Origin: Bradyrhizobium tropiciagri
GTDB lineage: Bacteria; Pseudomonadota; Alphaproteobacteria; Rhizobiales; Xanthobacteraceae
Reading direction: 5' to 3'
NCBI RefSeq assembly: GCF_018130505.1
Contig: NZ_JAFCKH010000002.1
Coordinates: 186,001-250,000 of the forward strand
Length of the DNA: 64,000 nucleotides
Both the position numbers and the translations under genes were made by a program. Positions 27,329-36,331 of this stretch are shown piece by piece. The notes under the pieces are model-generated. The model did no database searches. It was given only the letters and a program-made list of their open reading frames with translations, and was not told where the DNA came from. Within the stretch, counting starts at the first letter, position 1. Every line of letters starts with the position of its first letter.

Positions 27329-27656
27329 TCGCGTTGAAGGTACGCTTCGCGACATCCTGCATCACGTACACTTGGCCACGACGTTCATCGAAGGCCACGA
27401 TCGTCAGACATTCAAATTGGACATTCGATCGGTCTACGCGGTGACGCGTTGCCTGGAAATCATTTCGGAGGCATCGAGGCGCCTCCCGGAGGAGCTCAAG
27501 GCGCGCCATCCCGGAATCGCCTGGAAGCAGATGGCAGGGGCCGGCAATGTCTATCGGCACGACTATGAAGACGTCGCTGCACAGTTTGTCTGGGATACAG
27601 TCGAATTCGCGCTGCCGCCTCTGAGAACGGTCGTCGAGCAGAGATCCAGCGCCTGA
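27309..27656 (+). CDS. hepT: HEPN-domain toxin (HepT/DUF86)
   Basis: A 115-residue all-helical HEPN protein. In HepT RNases the active motif is R-x4-6-H-x-Y. Here the matching stretch is GNVYRHDYEDV: His84 and Tyr86 are present, but Arg83 is next to the histidine and the canonical upstream arginine position is Gly/Asn. The Tyr that the antitoxin modifies is kept. It overlaps the MNT antitoxin by 20 nt. RNase activity is likely for the family but not assured with this motif. Confidence 0.87.
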   Translation: MPSMPSDRVEGTLRDILHHVHLATTFIEGHDRQTFKLDIRSVYAVTRCLEIISEASRRLPEELKARHPGIAWKQMAGAGNVYRHDYEDVAAQFVWDTVEFALPPLRTVVEQRSSA

Positions 27657-27801
27657 TCGGCTAGCCCGGGGCTCACCCCGATGCCACCGCCATTTCTGCC
27701 GCAATTATCGGCCACCAGCCATTAGTCTCACCTTTCGCTTGGCCGGCGCATTCGCTAAGGCTGCGGCGATGTTCCTCCGACTTCGACCATAAGGCCGATC
27801 C

Positions 27802-29301
27802 ATGTTTCCCAAGCCGAAATCCGCGCTGGTTCCGAATACCTATGCCTTCGAATCCGAGCCGATGGTGAAACCGACCGGGTTTCGCGAATACGATGCGCGG
27901 TGGCTGTTCAACAAGGAAATCAACCTGATGGGCGTGCAGGCGCTGGGCATGGGGCTCGGCGCGCTGATCACAGAGCTCGGCGTCAAGCAGGAGATCGTCA
28001 CAGGCCACGATTTCCGCGGCTATTCCGCCTCGATCAAATACGCGTTGATCTCCGGCCTGATGGCGGCCGGCTGCAAGGTGCATGATATCGGCCTTGCCGT
28101 CACTCCGATGTCATACTTCGCCCAGTTCGATCTCGACGTGCCCTGCGTTGCCATGGTCACCGCCTCGCACAACGACAATGGCTGGACCGGCGTCAAGATG
28201 GGCGCCAACCGTCCGCTCACCTTCGGCCCCGACGAGATGACGCGGCTGAAGGAGATCGTGCTCAACGCCGAGTTCAACAACAAGGCCGGCGGCTCCTATC
28301 AATTCCATGAAAATTATCCGGCGCGCTACATCGCCGACCTCACCAACCGGCCGAAGCTGAAGCGCAAGCTGAAGGTCGTCGCCGCCTGCGGCAACGGTAC
28401 CGCCGGCGCGTTCGCGCCGCAGGTGCTGGAGGCGATCGGCTGCGAGGTGATCCCGCTCGACACCGAGCTCGATCACACCTTCCCGAAATACAATCCGAAT
28501 CCGGAAGACATGGAGATGCTGCACGCGATCCGCGATGCGGTGCTGGCGCACAAGGCCGATGTCGGTCTCGGCTTCGATGGCGACGGCGACCGCTGCGGCG
28601 TGGTCGACAACACCGGCGAGGAGATCTTCGCCGACAAGGTCGGCGTGATACTGGCGCGCGACATGTCGGCGATCCACAAGGACGCGCAGTTCGTCGTCGA
28701 CGTGAAGTCGACCGGCCTGTTCGTCACCGATCCGGTGCTGCAGAAGCAGGGCGCCAAGACCGTCTACTGGAAGACCGGCCATTCCTACATGAAGCGCCGC
28801 ACCAACGAGCTCAATGCGCTCGCCGGTTTCGAGAAGTCCGGCCACTTCTTCTTCAACAAGCCGTTCGGCCGCGGCTATGACGACGGCCTGGTGTCGGCGA
28901 TCGCGATCTGCGAGATGCTCGACCGCGCGCCCGGCAAGTCGATGGCCGACCTGAAGAACGCGATTCCGAAGACCTGGTCGTCGCCGACGATGTCGCCGCA
29001 TTGCGCCGACGAGGCGAAGTACGGCGTGGTCGATGCTGTCGTGAAGCACTTCGAGACGCTGCAGCAGAAGGGCGAGCAGGTCGCGGGGCAGAAAATCCGC
29101 GATCTCGTCACCGTCAACGGCGTCCGCGTCACGGCCGAGGACGGCAGCTGGGGCCTGGTGCGCGCCTCCTCGAACAAGCCCGAGCTGGTGGTCGTGGTCG
29201 AGAGCCCGGTCAGCGAACAGCGCATGCACGACATGTTCGAGGCGATGGATTCGGTGCTGCGCACCCATCCTGAGGTCGGCGAGTACAATCAGAAGATCTG
29301 A
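27802..29301 (+). CDS. Phosphomannomutase/phosphoglucomutase
   Basis: A 499-residue alpha-D-phosphohexomutase interconverting hexose 6- and 1-phosphates. Phosphoserine loop TASHNDNGW (Ser122), metal-binding DGDGDR (259-264), sugar loop FEKSGHFFF and C-terminal phosphate loop GLVRASSNKPELVVVVES are all present. Products supply GDP-mannose or UDP-glucose pathways for surface polysaccharide, in line with ugd upstream. Confidence 0.95.
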   Translation: MFPKPKSALVPNTYAFESEPMVKPTGFREYDARWLFNKEINLMGVQALGMGLGALITELGVKQEIVTGHDFRGYSASIKYALISGLMAAGCKVHDIGLAVTPMSYFAQFDLDVPCVAMVTASHNDNGWTGVKMGANRPLTFGPDEMTRLKEIVLNAEFNNKAGGSYQFHENYPARYIADLTNRPKLKRKLKVVAACGNGTAGAFAPQVLEAIGCEVIPLDTELDHTFPKYNPNPEDMEMLHAIRDAVLAHKADVGLGFDGDGDRCGVVDNTGEEIFADKVGVILARDMSAIHKDAQFVVDVKSTGLFVTDPVLQKQGAKTVYWKTGHSYMKRRTNELNALAGFEKSGHFFFNKPFGRGYDDGLVSAIAICEMLDRAPGKSMADLKNAIPKTWSSPTMSPHCADEAKYGVVDAVVKHFETLQQKGEQVAGQKIRDLVTVNGVRVTAEDGSWGLVRASSNKPELVVVVESPVSEQRMHDMFEAMDSVLRTHPEVGEYNQKI

Positions 29302-29324
29302 GAGAGCGCCGGCCACGAGCAAGC

Positions 29325-29430
29325 TGTCATCGCCCGGCTTGACCGGGCGATCCAGTACGCCGGGGCCTATCGGCTCAACAATGACTGTCTCTGGAATACT
29401 GGATCGCCCGGTCAAGCCGGGCGATGACAG
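29325..29430. repeat. Intergenic palindromic repeat, family B
   Basis: The best-preserved copy: CTGTCATCGCCCGGCTTGAC and GTCAAGCCGGGCGATGACAG are exact inverse arms, with GATCCAGTA and TACTGGATC inside. It sits between convergent genes (mutase and Lrp regulator). Confidence 0.88.
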
Positions 29431-29464
29431 CGGCGAGGGCGATGACAGTGGCGTGTGTCGATGC

Positions 29465-29962
29465 TTACGCCGCCGGCACCGGCAGCGCGGTCACCGACTT
29501 GATCTTCTCCATCGCGAAGCGCGAGGTGACGTTCTTCAGCGGCACCGCTGAGATCAGCTTCTTGTAGAAGACGTCATAGGCCTGCATGTCGGCGACCACG
29601 ACGCGCAGCATGTAGTCGACATCGCCGGCCATCCGGTAGAACTCCATCACCTCGGGCATGGCGCTGACGGCGTCGGCGAATTTGCGCAGCCAGGCTTCCG
29701 AATGGTCGGCGCTCTCGACCGAGACGAACACCGAAATCCCGAGCCCGATCTTGTTCTGGTCGACCAGCGCCACCCGGCGAAGGATCACGCCGTCGGCCTC
29801 AAGCCGCTGGATGCGCTTCCAGCACGGTGTCGACGACAGCCCGACCCGATCGCCGATCTCGGCGACGGAGAGCGAGGCGTCCTCCTGCAGCACGGTCAGG
29901 ATCTTGCGGTCGATGGTGTCGAGGCGGCGGTTCTCGGCAATCTGAAGGGCGGCGTCGGACAT
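29465..29962 (-). CDS. Lrp/AsnC family transcriptional regulator
   Basis: A 165-residue protein with an N-terminal winged helix-turn-helix (LDTIDRKILTVLQEDASLSV, then GLSSTPCWKRIQRLEADGVI) and a C-terminal RAM/AsnC effector domain (about 75-150, with AGDVDYMLRVVVADMQAYDVF). Proteins of this type usually respond to amino acids. It is convergent with the mutase gene. The start could be five codons earlier (29977); neither has a strong ribosome site. Confidence 0.93.
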   Translation of the reverse strand: MSDAALQIAENRRLDTIDRKILTVLQEDASLSVAEIGDRVGLSSTPCWKRIQRLEADGVILRRVALVDQNKIGLGISVFVSVESADHSEAWLRKFADAVSAMPEVMEFYRMAGDVDYMLRVVVADMQAYDVFYKKLISAVPLKNVTSRFAMEKIKSVTALPVPAA

Positions 29963-30038
29963 AGAAGAATGTTCCATATGATGGGTTGGTATCCCTCATA
30001 TATAGAAAAATCTTCTCAGGCAAGCGGTTCCTGCCCGC

Positions 30039-30998
30039 CTAGGCCGCCCCGACTTCCTGGTGCTCGGCCAAAAACGCTTCAACTTCAGCACGTTGCGGTG
30101 CGGCATAAGCGCCCCCGTAGCGGGTGCATTTCAGCGCTGCAGCCGCGGAGGCGAAGCGCAGCGCCTGCCGCAGCTCCTGCCCCTCGGTGACCGCGAGCGC
30201 GAACGCCCCGTGGAAGACGTCGCCGGCCCCGAGCGTGTCGACGGTATGGACCGGGAACGCCGCCGTCTCCTCCAACTCACCCTTTTCATTGAGCCAGATC
30301 GTGCCCTTGGGGCCCCTTGTGCCGGCCAGGAACGAGGGGGTCAGCTTGGCGAGTTTCTGCAGCGCCTGGCCGTCGTCGGTGACGTCGGCGGTCTCCTGCA
30401 GCGGCTCGCTGGAGAACACCAGGTGCGAGGAGGCGGTGAGAAGCCCCTCGCGCATCGACATCGCGCGGTCGACGTCGACCACCACGGGAATGCCGCGCCG
30501 CACCGCCTCGGCGCACAGCTCGGTGCAGAACGAGGCGCAGCGGCTCTCGGTCAGGATCGCCGCGCAGTCCTCCAGCAGCACGTCGGTCGGCGGCAGCTTC
30601 ACCTTCCACAGCTCCGGATCGCGGAAGGTGACGATGGTGCGCTCGCCGGTATCGTCGATCATGATCGCCGAGATCGGCGTCACGAGATTGGGCATGTGGA
30701 TGAGATGGTTGGTCTCGATGCCTTCTTCGGCCATCTTGTCGAAGATGTAGCGGCTCGAGGTTTCCTTGGCATCGCCCATCGGTCCGCAGATCGAGGCCCG
30801 GCCGCCCAGCCGCGCGATGCCGATCGCCGCGTTCAGGGCGTTGCCGCCGCAGATCTCGTCGAAATGCGTCGCGTTTTCCTTGGAGCCGCGCGCCGGGACG
30901 CTGACGCGGAAGGTCAGGTCGCGCACCGGAAGGCCGATGCAGAGGATGCGAGGCGAGGCTTTCGAGGCGCCGGCTTTGGAATTCATGCGGGGGTCCAT
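30039..30998 (-). CDS. PfkB family carbohydrate kinase
   Basis: A 319-residue ribokinase-fold kinase. N-terminal GG motif (CGGNALNAAIGIARLGG, about 50-66) and the C-terminal signature DTLGAGDVFHGAFA with catalytic Asp260. The family phosphorylates sugars or nucleosides. The substrate cannot be chosen here, and no sugar-specific gene is adjacent. Confidence 0.93.
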   Translation of the reverse strand: MDPRMNSKAGASKASPRILCIGLPVRDLTFRVSVPARGSKENATHFDEICGGNALNAAIGIARLGGRASICGPMGDAKETSSRYIFDKMAEEGIETNHLIHMPNLVTPISAIMIDDTGERTIVTFRDPELWKVKLPPTDVLLEDCAAILTESRCASFCTELCAEAVRRGIPVVVDVDRAMSMREGLLTASSHLVFSSEPLQETADVTDDGQALQKLAKLTPSFLAGTRGPKGTIWLNEKGELEETAAFPVHTVDTLGAGDVFHGAFALAVTEGQELRQALRFASAAAALKCTRYGGAYAAPQRAEVEAFLAEHQEVGAA

Positions 30999-31066
30999 CG
31001 TGCTGGTTCCGCTTGGGGTGAGAAGCGGTGTCCCGATCTAATCGGCAGGGCGATTTCCGGTTCCCG

Positions 31067-32017
31067 CTAATTGTCCAACGGATTTCCGTCGTGCACCCAG
31101 CGGCCGAGCAGATGATGGGCGATCGCGAACGGATGCGGGCCGGCGAGGCCGTCGGGATGCTGGCGCCGCAGCATCAGCGTCGCCTCGGCGCGGTCGAACC
31201 AGCGGGCATCCTCCAGCTCGGTGCGGTCGACCACGATCTCCTCATTGGTCGCGCGCGCGGTGCAGCCGATCATCAGCGACGACGGATAGGGCCAGGGCTG
31301 CGTCATGTAGTAATTGACGTCGGTGCAGCGGATGCCGGATTCCTCGAAGATCTCGCGGCGCACCGCGTCCTCGATGGTCTCGGCGGCTTCGACGAAGCCG
31401 GCGAGGCAGGAATACATGCCGGGCATGAACTGCTTCTGGCGGCCGAGCAGCACCTTGTCGCCGTGGGTGACCAGCATGATCACGACCGGATCGGTGCGCG
31501 GGAAATGCTCGGCCTTGCAGCTCGGGCACTCGCGCTTCCAGCCGCCGTCCTTCATCGCGGTGCGCGCGCCGCAATTGGCGCAAAAGCCGTGGCGCTGGTG
31601 CCAGCCCACCATCGACTTCGCCATCGCGATCGCCGAAAGCTGCTCCGGCGGCACCACGCCCTGCATCGCCATGCCGCGCAATTCGGTGACCGCGACGTCG
31701 CTGCGTCCGACCAGCTTCTCCGCCGCCTGCGGCGCGATGCCCATGCCGAACACCGGCGCGCCGTCGCGCAGGCCGAGGAAGATCGTGCCGGGATTGGCGC
31801 CGAAGCCGCGCGCCTCGTCGAGCGACAGCAGCGCGCGGGCGCCGCCGTCCTCCTGCTTCACCACCAACGAGTCGCGATAGATCACATAGGCCCGTGCCTC
31901 GCGGTGCCCCTCCATCGCGAATAGCTTTTCGTCATTGGCGCGCAGATGCGCGGCGCGGTCGAGCACATTGGTGACGAAGGCCGGCTGCCCGAGCGGAAAG
32001 GAATTGGATGCAGACAT
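31067..32017 (-). CDS. nudC: NAD(+) diphosphatase NudC
   Basis: A 316-residue Nudix hydrolase. Zinc site CANC...CPSC (Cys146, 149, 164, 167); Nudix box GFVEAAETIEDAVRREIFEE and on (207-229, fitting GX5EX7REUXEEXGU); and the NADH-specific TQPWPYPSS (239-247). It hydrolyses NAD(H) to NMN and AMP and can remove NAD caps from RNA. A HIT gene lies 6 nt upstream on the same strand, so they probably form an operon. Confidence 0.96.
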   Translation of the reverse strand: MSASNSFPLGQPAFVTNVLDRAAHLRANDEKLFAMEGHREARAYVIYRDSLVVKQEDGGARALLSLDEARGFGANPGTIFLGLRDGAPVFGMGIAPQAAEKLVGRSDVAVTELRGMAMQGVVPPEQLSAIAMAKSMVGWHQRHGFCANCGARTAMKDGGWKRECPSCKAEHFPRTDPVVIMLVTHGDKVLLGRQKQFMPGMYSCLAGFVEAAETIEDAVRREIFEESGIRCTDVNYYMTQPWPYPSSLMIGCTARATNEEIVVDRTELEDARWFDRAEATLMLRRQHPDGLAGPHPFAIAHHLLGRWVHDGNPLDN

Positions 32018-32023
32018 TGAATA

Positions 32024-32443
32024 TCAACCCAACCAGATCTTGCGGCGAAGCGCGTTGATGAAATTCTGCACTTCCTCGGCGTCATGCGCCAGCGGCGGCA
32101 TCACGCCCCAGACGGGACGCGGCCATGCAGCGTCGGTGGTGCGGCGGGCAATGACGTGGACGTGCAGCTGCGGGACGAGGTTGCCGAGCGCGGCGACGTT
32201 CAGCTTGTCGCACTTGGTCACTTCCTTGAGCGCCCGCGAGGCGCGGGTGATTTCGGTCATCAGCTGCGCCTGCTCGACCTCGCCGAGGTCGATGATCTCG
32301 ACCGCGCCCTCGCGCCGCGGCACCAGCAGCAACCAGGGATAATGCGCATCCTTGATGACCAGCACCTTGCAGAGCGGCAGGTCGCCGATATCGATGGTGT
32401 CTTTTTCGAGCTGCGTATGCAGCGTCCATTTGGCTGACGGCAT
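32024..32443 (-). CDS. HIT family protein
   Basis: A 139-residue histidine-triad-fold protein. The motif reads PQLHVHVIAR (His94, His96): the first two histidines are kept and the last triad position is not a histidine. That fits a diverged branch of nucleotide hydrolases/transferases. ATG at 32443 is used; TTG at 32452, which has AAGG upstream at good distance, is an alternative. Confidence 0.88.
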   Translation of the reverse strand: MPSAKWTLHTQLEKDTIDIGDLPLCKVLVIKDAHYPWLLLVPRREGAVEIIDLGEVEQAQLMTEITRASRALKEVTKCDKLNVAALGNLVPQLHVHVIARRTTDAAWPRPVWGVMPPLAHDAEEVQNFINALRRKIWLG

Positions 32444-32552
32444 GGAGGGCAAGTAATGCCTTTCCGTGTTCCCTTACAAGTCCCACAAACCCGACCCATT
32501 AACCCGGTCAGGCCGCTTGCTTTCCGGCGCTTTTGGCCCCAAATAGGGACCG

Positions 32553-32647
32553 GGAGATTGGCGGTGGACGAGCCACTCGCCAACCGGGTCAGGTCCGGAA
32601 GGAAGCAGCCCTAACGAGGTCCGGATCGGGTCGCTCGTCAGTCTCCT
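32553..32647 (+). ncRNA. ffs: Signal recognition particle 4.5S RNA
   Basis: The conserved SRP domain IV core is plain: GGTCCGGAAGGAAGCAGCC (32592-32610), then CTAACGAGG and the closing strand. Outer arms GGAGATT...AGTCTCC and GGACGAGC...GCTCGTC close the rod. TGTTTTT at 32651-32657 follows the stem. It binds Ffh for cotranslational targeting. It precedes dnaX, a placement common in alphaproteobacteria. Confidence 0.92.
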
Positions 32648-32758
32648 ACCTGTTTTTCCGAGCGAATCGCGCTGGAACGGCGGTCTCCGCGCCCGGCGCT
32701 CGATTTTGGCTCCTATCCGCACGCCGGCTGCCGAGAGAGATAAGTTGCGGATCGACGC

Positions 32759-34612
32759 ATGAACGACGCTGGCGACCCTCCCCATTCGTCCGACGGCGCG
32801 GGCCAGAGCGGCTTCGACCAAGGCGGTTTTGATTTGGGCGGCGCGTCTGATCCCGCCAAGCCCTACCGGGTTCTCGCCCGCAAATACCGCCCCTCCAGCT
32901 TCGAGGATCTGATCGGCCAGGAGGCCATGGTGCGCACCGTCTCGAACGCGTTCGAGACCGGGCGGATTCCGCAGGCCTGGATCCTGACCGGCGTCCGCGG
33001 GGTCGGCAAGACCACCACCGCGCGCATCCTCGCCCGTGCGCTGAACTACGAGAAGCCCGACGGTTCGGTGACGGGCCCGACCATCCACATGCCCGACCTC
33101 GGCGTGCACTGCCAGGCGATCATGGAAAGCCGGCACATGGACGTGCTGGAGATGGACGCCGCGTCCCACACCGGCGTCGACGATGTCCGCCAGATCAATG
33201 ACAGCGTGCGCTATGCGCCGGCCAGCGCGCGCTACAAGGTCTACATCATCGACGAAGTCCACATGCTGTCGACGGCGGCGTTCAACGCCTTCCTGAAGAC
33301 GCTGGAGGAGCCGCCGGAGCACGCCAAGTTCGTGTTCGCCACCACCGAGATCCGCAAGGTGCCGATTACGGTGCTGTCGCGCTGCCAGCGCTTCGACCTG
33401 CGCCGCGTCGAGGCCGACGTGCTGATGAAGCATCTCGGCAACATCGCGGCTAAGGAAGGCGTCGAGGTCGAGCCCGAGGCGCTAGGCATCATCGCGCGTG
33501 CCGCCGAAGGCTCGGTGCGCGATTCGCTGTCGCTGTTCGACCAGGCGATCGCGCATGCCGCCGGCAATGTGAAGGCCGATGCCGTCAGGCAGATGCTCGG
33601 TCTCGCCGACCGCACCCGCGTGATTGATCTCTTCGATTCCCTGGCGCGCGGCGATCTTGCCGCTGCGTTCGCCGAGTTCCGCGCGCAGTATGATGTGGGC
33701 GCCGATCCGGTCGTGGTGTTGTCCGACCTCGCCGAGTTCGTCAATTTCGTCACCCGCGTCAAGGTGGTAGCGGCGACCGCCGAGAATGTCGCATTCGGCG
33801 AGACCGAACGGGTGCGCGCGCGTGAGTTCGCCGTCAAACTGTCGATGCGGGTGCTGTCGCGGATGTGGCAGATGCTGCTCAAGGGCATCGCCGAGGTGCA
33901 GACCGCGACGCGTCCCGCCGCCGCCGCCGAGATGGTGCTGGTGCGGATCGCCTATGTCGCCGATCTGCCGACGCCGGATGAAGCCATCCGGATGATCGAG
34001 CAGAATGGCGGCGGCGCTGCGCCGGCGACCTCGTCGGGCGCCTCCTCGCCGTCGCGGGGCGCACCGTCCGCGTCGATGTCGACGATGCCGTCAGCGTCGG
34101 TTCGTGCGCCGCAGGGCGCGCCGCGCGCCGATCTGGCGGCGCGGCCGCAGATGGCGGCGCCGGCAGCCAACGCCGCACCGGCGCTACGTATCACGAGCTT
34201 TCCGCAACTGATCGCGCTCGCCGGCGAGAAGCGCGACATCATGACCAAGGCCGCGCTGGAAGCCGATGTCCGGCTGGTGCGCATCGAGGACGGCCAGCTC
34301 GAGATCGCGCTGGAGCCGAAGGCGCAGCGCGCGCTCGTCACCGATCTCTCCCGCAAGCTCGAACTATGGACCGGGCGGCGCTGGACTGTGATCATCTCCA
34401 ACGAGGCCGGCCAGCCGACCGTGCGCTCGCAGAACGAACTGGCGCGCAGCGAGCACCAGCGCGCCGCCGAGGCCGATCCGCGGGTGCAGGAGGTGCTGTC
34501 GCGGTTTCCCGGCACCAAGGTGATCGAGGTTCGCCGCCTGGCTGCCGAGGTCCCGGTGGCGGATGCGACCGGCGAAGACCCGATTGAAACTTCCGACAGC
34601 GACGACGATTGA
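32759..34612 (+). CDS. dnaX: DNA polymerase III subunit gamma/tau
   Basis: A 617-residue clamp-loader ATPase. Walker A GVRGVGKTT (78-86), Walker B IIDEVH (163-168), sensor 1 TEIRKVPITVLSRCQRF. The zinc module of most DnaX proteins is absent: only Cys118 remains where four cysteines are expected. A serine/alanine/proline-rich linker (about 425-475) leads to a C-terminal tau-like domain and an acidic tail. No frameshift slip site is obvious. It is followed by ebfC and recR. Confidence 0.96.
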   Translation: MNDAGDPPHSSDGAGQSGFDQGGFDLGGASDPAKPYRVLARKYRPSSFEDLIGQEAMVRTVSNAFETGRIPQAWILTGVRGVGKTTTARILARALNYEKPDGSVTGPTIHMPDLGVHCQAIMESRHMDVLEMDAASHTGVDDVRQINDSVRYAPASARYKVYIIDEVHMLSTAAFNAFLKTLEEPPEHAKFVFATTEIRKVPITVLSRCQRFDLRRVEADVLMKHLGNIAAKEGVEVEPEALGIIARAAEGSVRDSLSLFDQAIAHAAGNVKADAVRQMLGLADRTRVIDLFDSLARGDLAAAFAEFRAQYDVGADPVVVLSDLAEFVNFVTRVKVVAATAENVAFGETERVRAREFAVKLSMRVLSRMWQMLLKGIAEVQTATRPAAAAEMVLVRIAYVADLPTPDEAIRMIEQNGGGAAPATSSGASSPSRGAPSASMSTMPSASVRAPQGAPRADLAARPQMAAPAANAAPALRITSFPQLIALAGEKRDIMTKAALEADVRLVRIEDGQLEIALEPKAQRALVTDLSRKLELWTGRRWTVIISNEAGQPTVRSQNELARSEHQRAAEADPRVQEVLSRFPGTKVIEVRRLAAEVPVADATGEDPIETSDSDDD

Positions 34613-34633
34613 TCTGGTTATAGGGATTTAGCC

Positions 34634-34954
34634 ATGGCTGATTTTCTCGGCATGATGAAACAGGCAGCGCAGCTGCAGTCCAAGATGCAGGCGATGCAGG
34701 ACGAGCTCGGCAATGTCGAGGTCGAGGGCATCTCCGGCGGCGGCCTCGTCGCCGTGCGCATGACCGCGAAGATGGAAGTGAAGGGCGTCAGGATTGATCC
34801 CTCGCTGATGAAGGAAGAAGAGCGCGAAGTGCTCGAGGACCTGCTCGTCACCGCGCATGGCGACGCTCGCCGCAAGGCCGAGGCGGCGATGCAGGAAAAG
34901 ATGATGGCGATCACGGGCGGGCTCGGCCTGCCGCCGGGATTTGGTCCCACTTAA
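34634..34954 (+). CDS. ebfC: YbaB/EbfC family nucleoid-associated protein
   Basis: A 106-residue DNA-binding protein. [26 protein letters not shown] and the GGGLVAVRM strand are typical. It binds DNA as a dimer and is regularly found between dnaX and recR, as here (21 nt after dnaX, abutting recR). Confidence 0.95.
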   Translation: MADFLGMMKQAAQLQSKMQAMQDELGNVEVEGISGGGLVAVRMTAKMEVKGVRIDPSLMKEEEREVLEDLLVTAHGDARRKAEAAMQEKMMAITGGLGLPPGFGPT

Positions 34955-35560
34955 ATGGCTGCAAGCGTTGCAGGCCCGGAGATTGAACGCCTGATCCAGC
35001 TGCTCGCGCGGCTGCCCGGGCTCGGCCCGCGCTCGGCGCGGCGTGCGGCGCTGCATCTGATCAAGAAGCGCGAGGCCTTGATGACGCCGCTGACCGCGGC
35101 GCTGCAGGTCGCGATCGACAAGATCCAGGTCTGCAAGACCTGCGGCAACATCGATACACAAAACCCCTGCACGGTGTGCACCGATCCGCGCCGCGATCCC
35201 TCGATCATCGTCGTGGTCGCCGACGTCGCCGATCTCTGGGCGCTGGAACGCGCCAACGCGACCAATGGCCGTTATCACGTGCTCGGCGCGACGCTGTCCC
35301 CGCTCGACGGCGTCGGCCCGCAGGACCTCACCATCGATCAGTTGGTGGCGCGCGCGCATGCGCCCGAAGTCAGCGAGATCATCCTGGCGCTCAATGCCAC
35401 CGTCGACGGCCAGACCACGGCGCACTACATCACCGACCTGTTATCGGAAGCCAATGTGCGGGTGACGCGGCTGGCGCATGGCGTGCCCGTCGGCGGCGAG
35501 CTTGATTATCTCGATGAAGGTACGCTATCGGCTGCGATGCGGCAGCGGACGCTGTTCTAG
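34955..35560 (+). CDS. recR: Recombination mediator protein RecR
   Basis: A 201-residue protein: helix-hairpin-helix GLGPRSARR, zinc finger CKTC...CTVC (Cys60, 63, 72, 75), Toprim domain ([31 protein letters not shown]) and C-terminal Walker-B-like region. It works with RecF and RecO to load RecA on gaps. Its ATG directly follows the ebfC stop. Confidence 0.97.
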   Translation: MAASVAGPEIERLIQLLARLPGLGPRSARRAALHLIKKREALMTPLTAALQVAIDKIQVCKTCGNIDTQNPCTVCTDPRRDPSIIVVVADVADLWALERANATNGRYHVLGATLSPLDGVGPQDLTIDQLVARAHAPEVSEIILALNATVDGQTTAHYITDLLSEANVRVTRLAHGVPVGGELDYLDEGTLSAAMRQRTLF

Positions 35561-35711
35561 CGCGAACGGCGCATGAGGGGATGCTGCGGCTCCCGCCAAG
35601 CGAGCCGGCACGATCGCGAAAGGTCGCGCTGAAACAATATGATAGGGTTGGATGACGATTCGGGGACGGTCATCCAAGCTTTCTCGCGAATCAGAGACGG
35701 AATCATTGAAA

Positions 35712-36137
35712 ATGACGACACACCGATTCGGCGTTCGCCTGGGCTTTGCGCTTCTGGCGGTAACCTTGGCTGTGCCTTGCGCATTGGCGCAGCAGGCCGA
35801 AGCGCCGCAGAAGCCCGGCAAGCCGATCCATTCCGGCGAGGTGCTGTCGGGGGAACTCAGCGCCCTGCGGGTGCGCTCCGGCAAGCAGGGTAAGCGGGTC
35901 GCCACCTACCAGATCACCAGCGAGCCGCGCCGTCTGCCGGCGCCGAACGGCCTCTGCAATCTCGAGACCGGGCCCGAGACCTTCCAGCTCGTCACCACCA
36001 GCGACGCGCAGACCACGCAGCTCAAGCGGCTCGTCGGCAAGGAAATCTCGGTGAAGATCGACGAGGTCGCCTGCGCCCAGGACGCCGGCCAGGTCAGCGA
36101 AGCCATCGTCACGAAGTGGAGCGTGGTGGCGAAGTAG
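35712..36137 (+). CDS. Hypothetical exported protein
   Basis: A 141-residue protein with a signal peptide (about 1-26, ends ALAQQ). The mature part has two cysteines (CNLETGPETFQLV and VACAQDAGQ) that could form a disulfide, and strand-rich regions. I do not recognise the family. The start at 35712 puts the signal peptide at the N terminus; the frame is open 20 codons earlier. It stands alone between recR and a convergent permease. Confidence 0.75.
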   Translation: MTTHRFGVRLGFALLAVTLAVPCALAQQAEAPQKPGKPIHSGEVLSGELSALRVRSGKQGKRVATYQITSEPRRLPAPNGLCNLETGPETFQLVTTSDAQTTQLKRLVGKEISVKIDEVACAQDAGQVSEAIVTKWSVVAK

Positions 36138-36174
36138 GCTCGCGCCTCGATGTAGGCTCGTGCCTCAATCTCGG

Positions 36175-36220
36175 TGTCATCGCCCGGCTCGACCGGGCGA
36201 TCCAGTACGCCGCGGCCTCT
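36175..36220. repeat. Half copy of repeat family B
   Basis: Only the left arm (TGTCATCGCCCGGCTCGACC) and the GATCCAGTACGCCGCGGCC part are present. It is broken off next to a family C copy, as if the second repeat had inserted into it. Confidence 0.7.
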
Positions 36221-36239
36221 CCATCGAAACTCGTAGCCC

Positions 36240-36326
36240 GTAGCCCGGATGCAGCGAAGCGAAATCCGGGGCAGTCGTGCCAGCCGCGAGACTTTCCCGG
36301 ATTGCGCTTCGCTGCATCCGGGCTAC
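36240..36326. repeat. Intergenic palindromic repeat, family C
   Basis: GTAGCCCGGATGCAGCGAAG and CGCTTCGCTGCATCCGGGCTAC as inverse arms. CGTAGCCC just before it is an extra partial copy of the arm. It ends 6 nt before the stop of the permease gene, between convergent genes. Confidence 0.8.
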
Positions 36327-36331
36327 AGGTC

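Noticed and set aside
13645-29430. Palindromic repeats considered as CRISPR units
   Set aside because: Copies are kilobases apart, contain inverted arms and have no regular spacers or cas genes.
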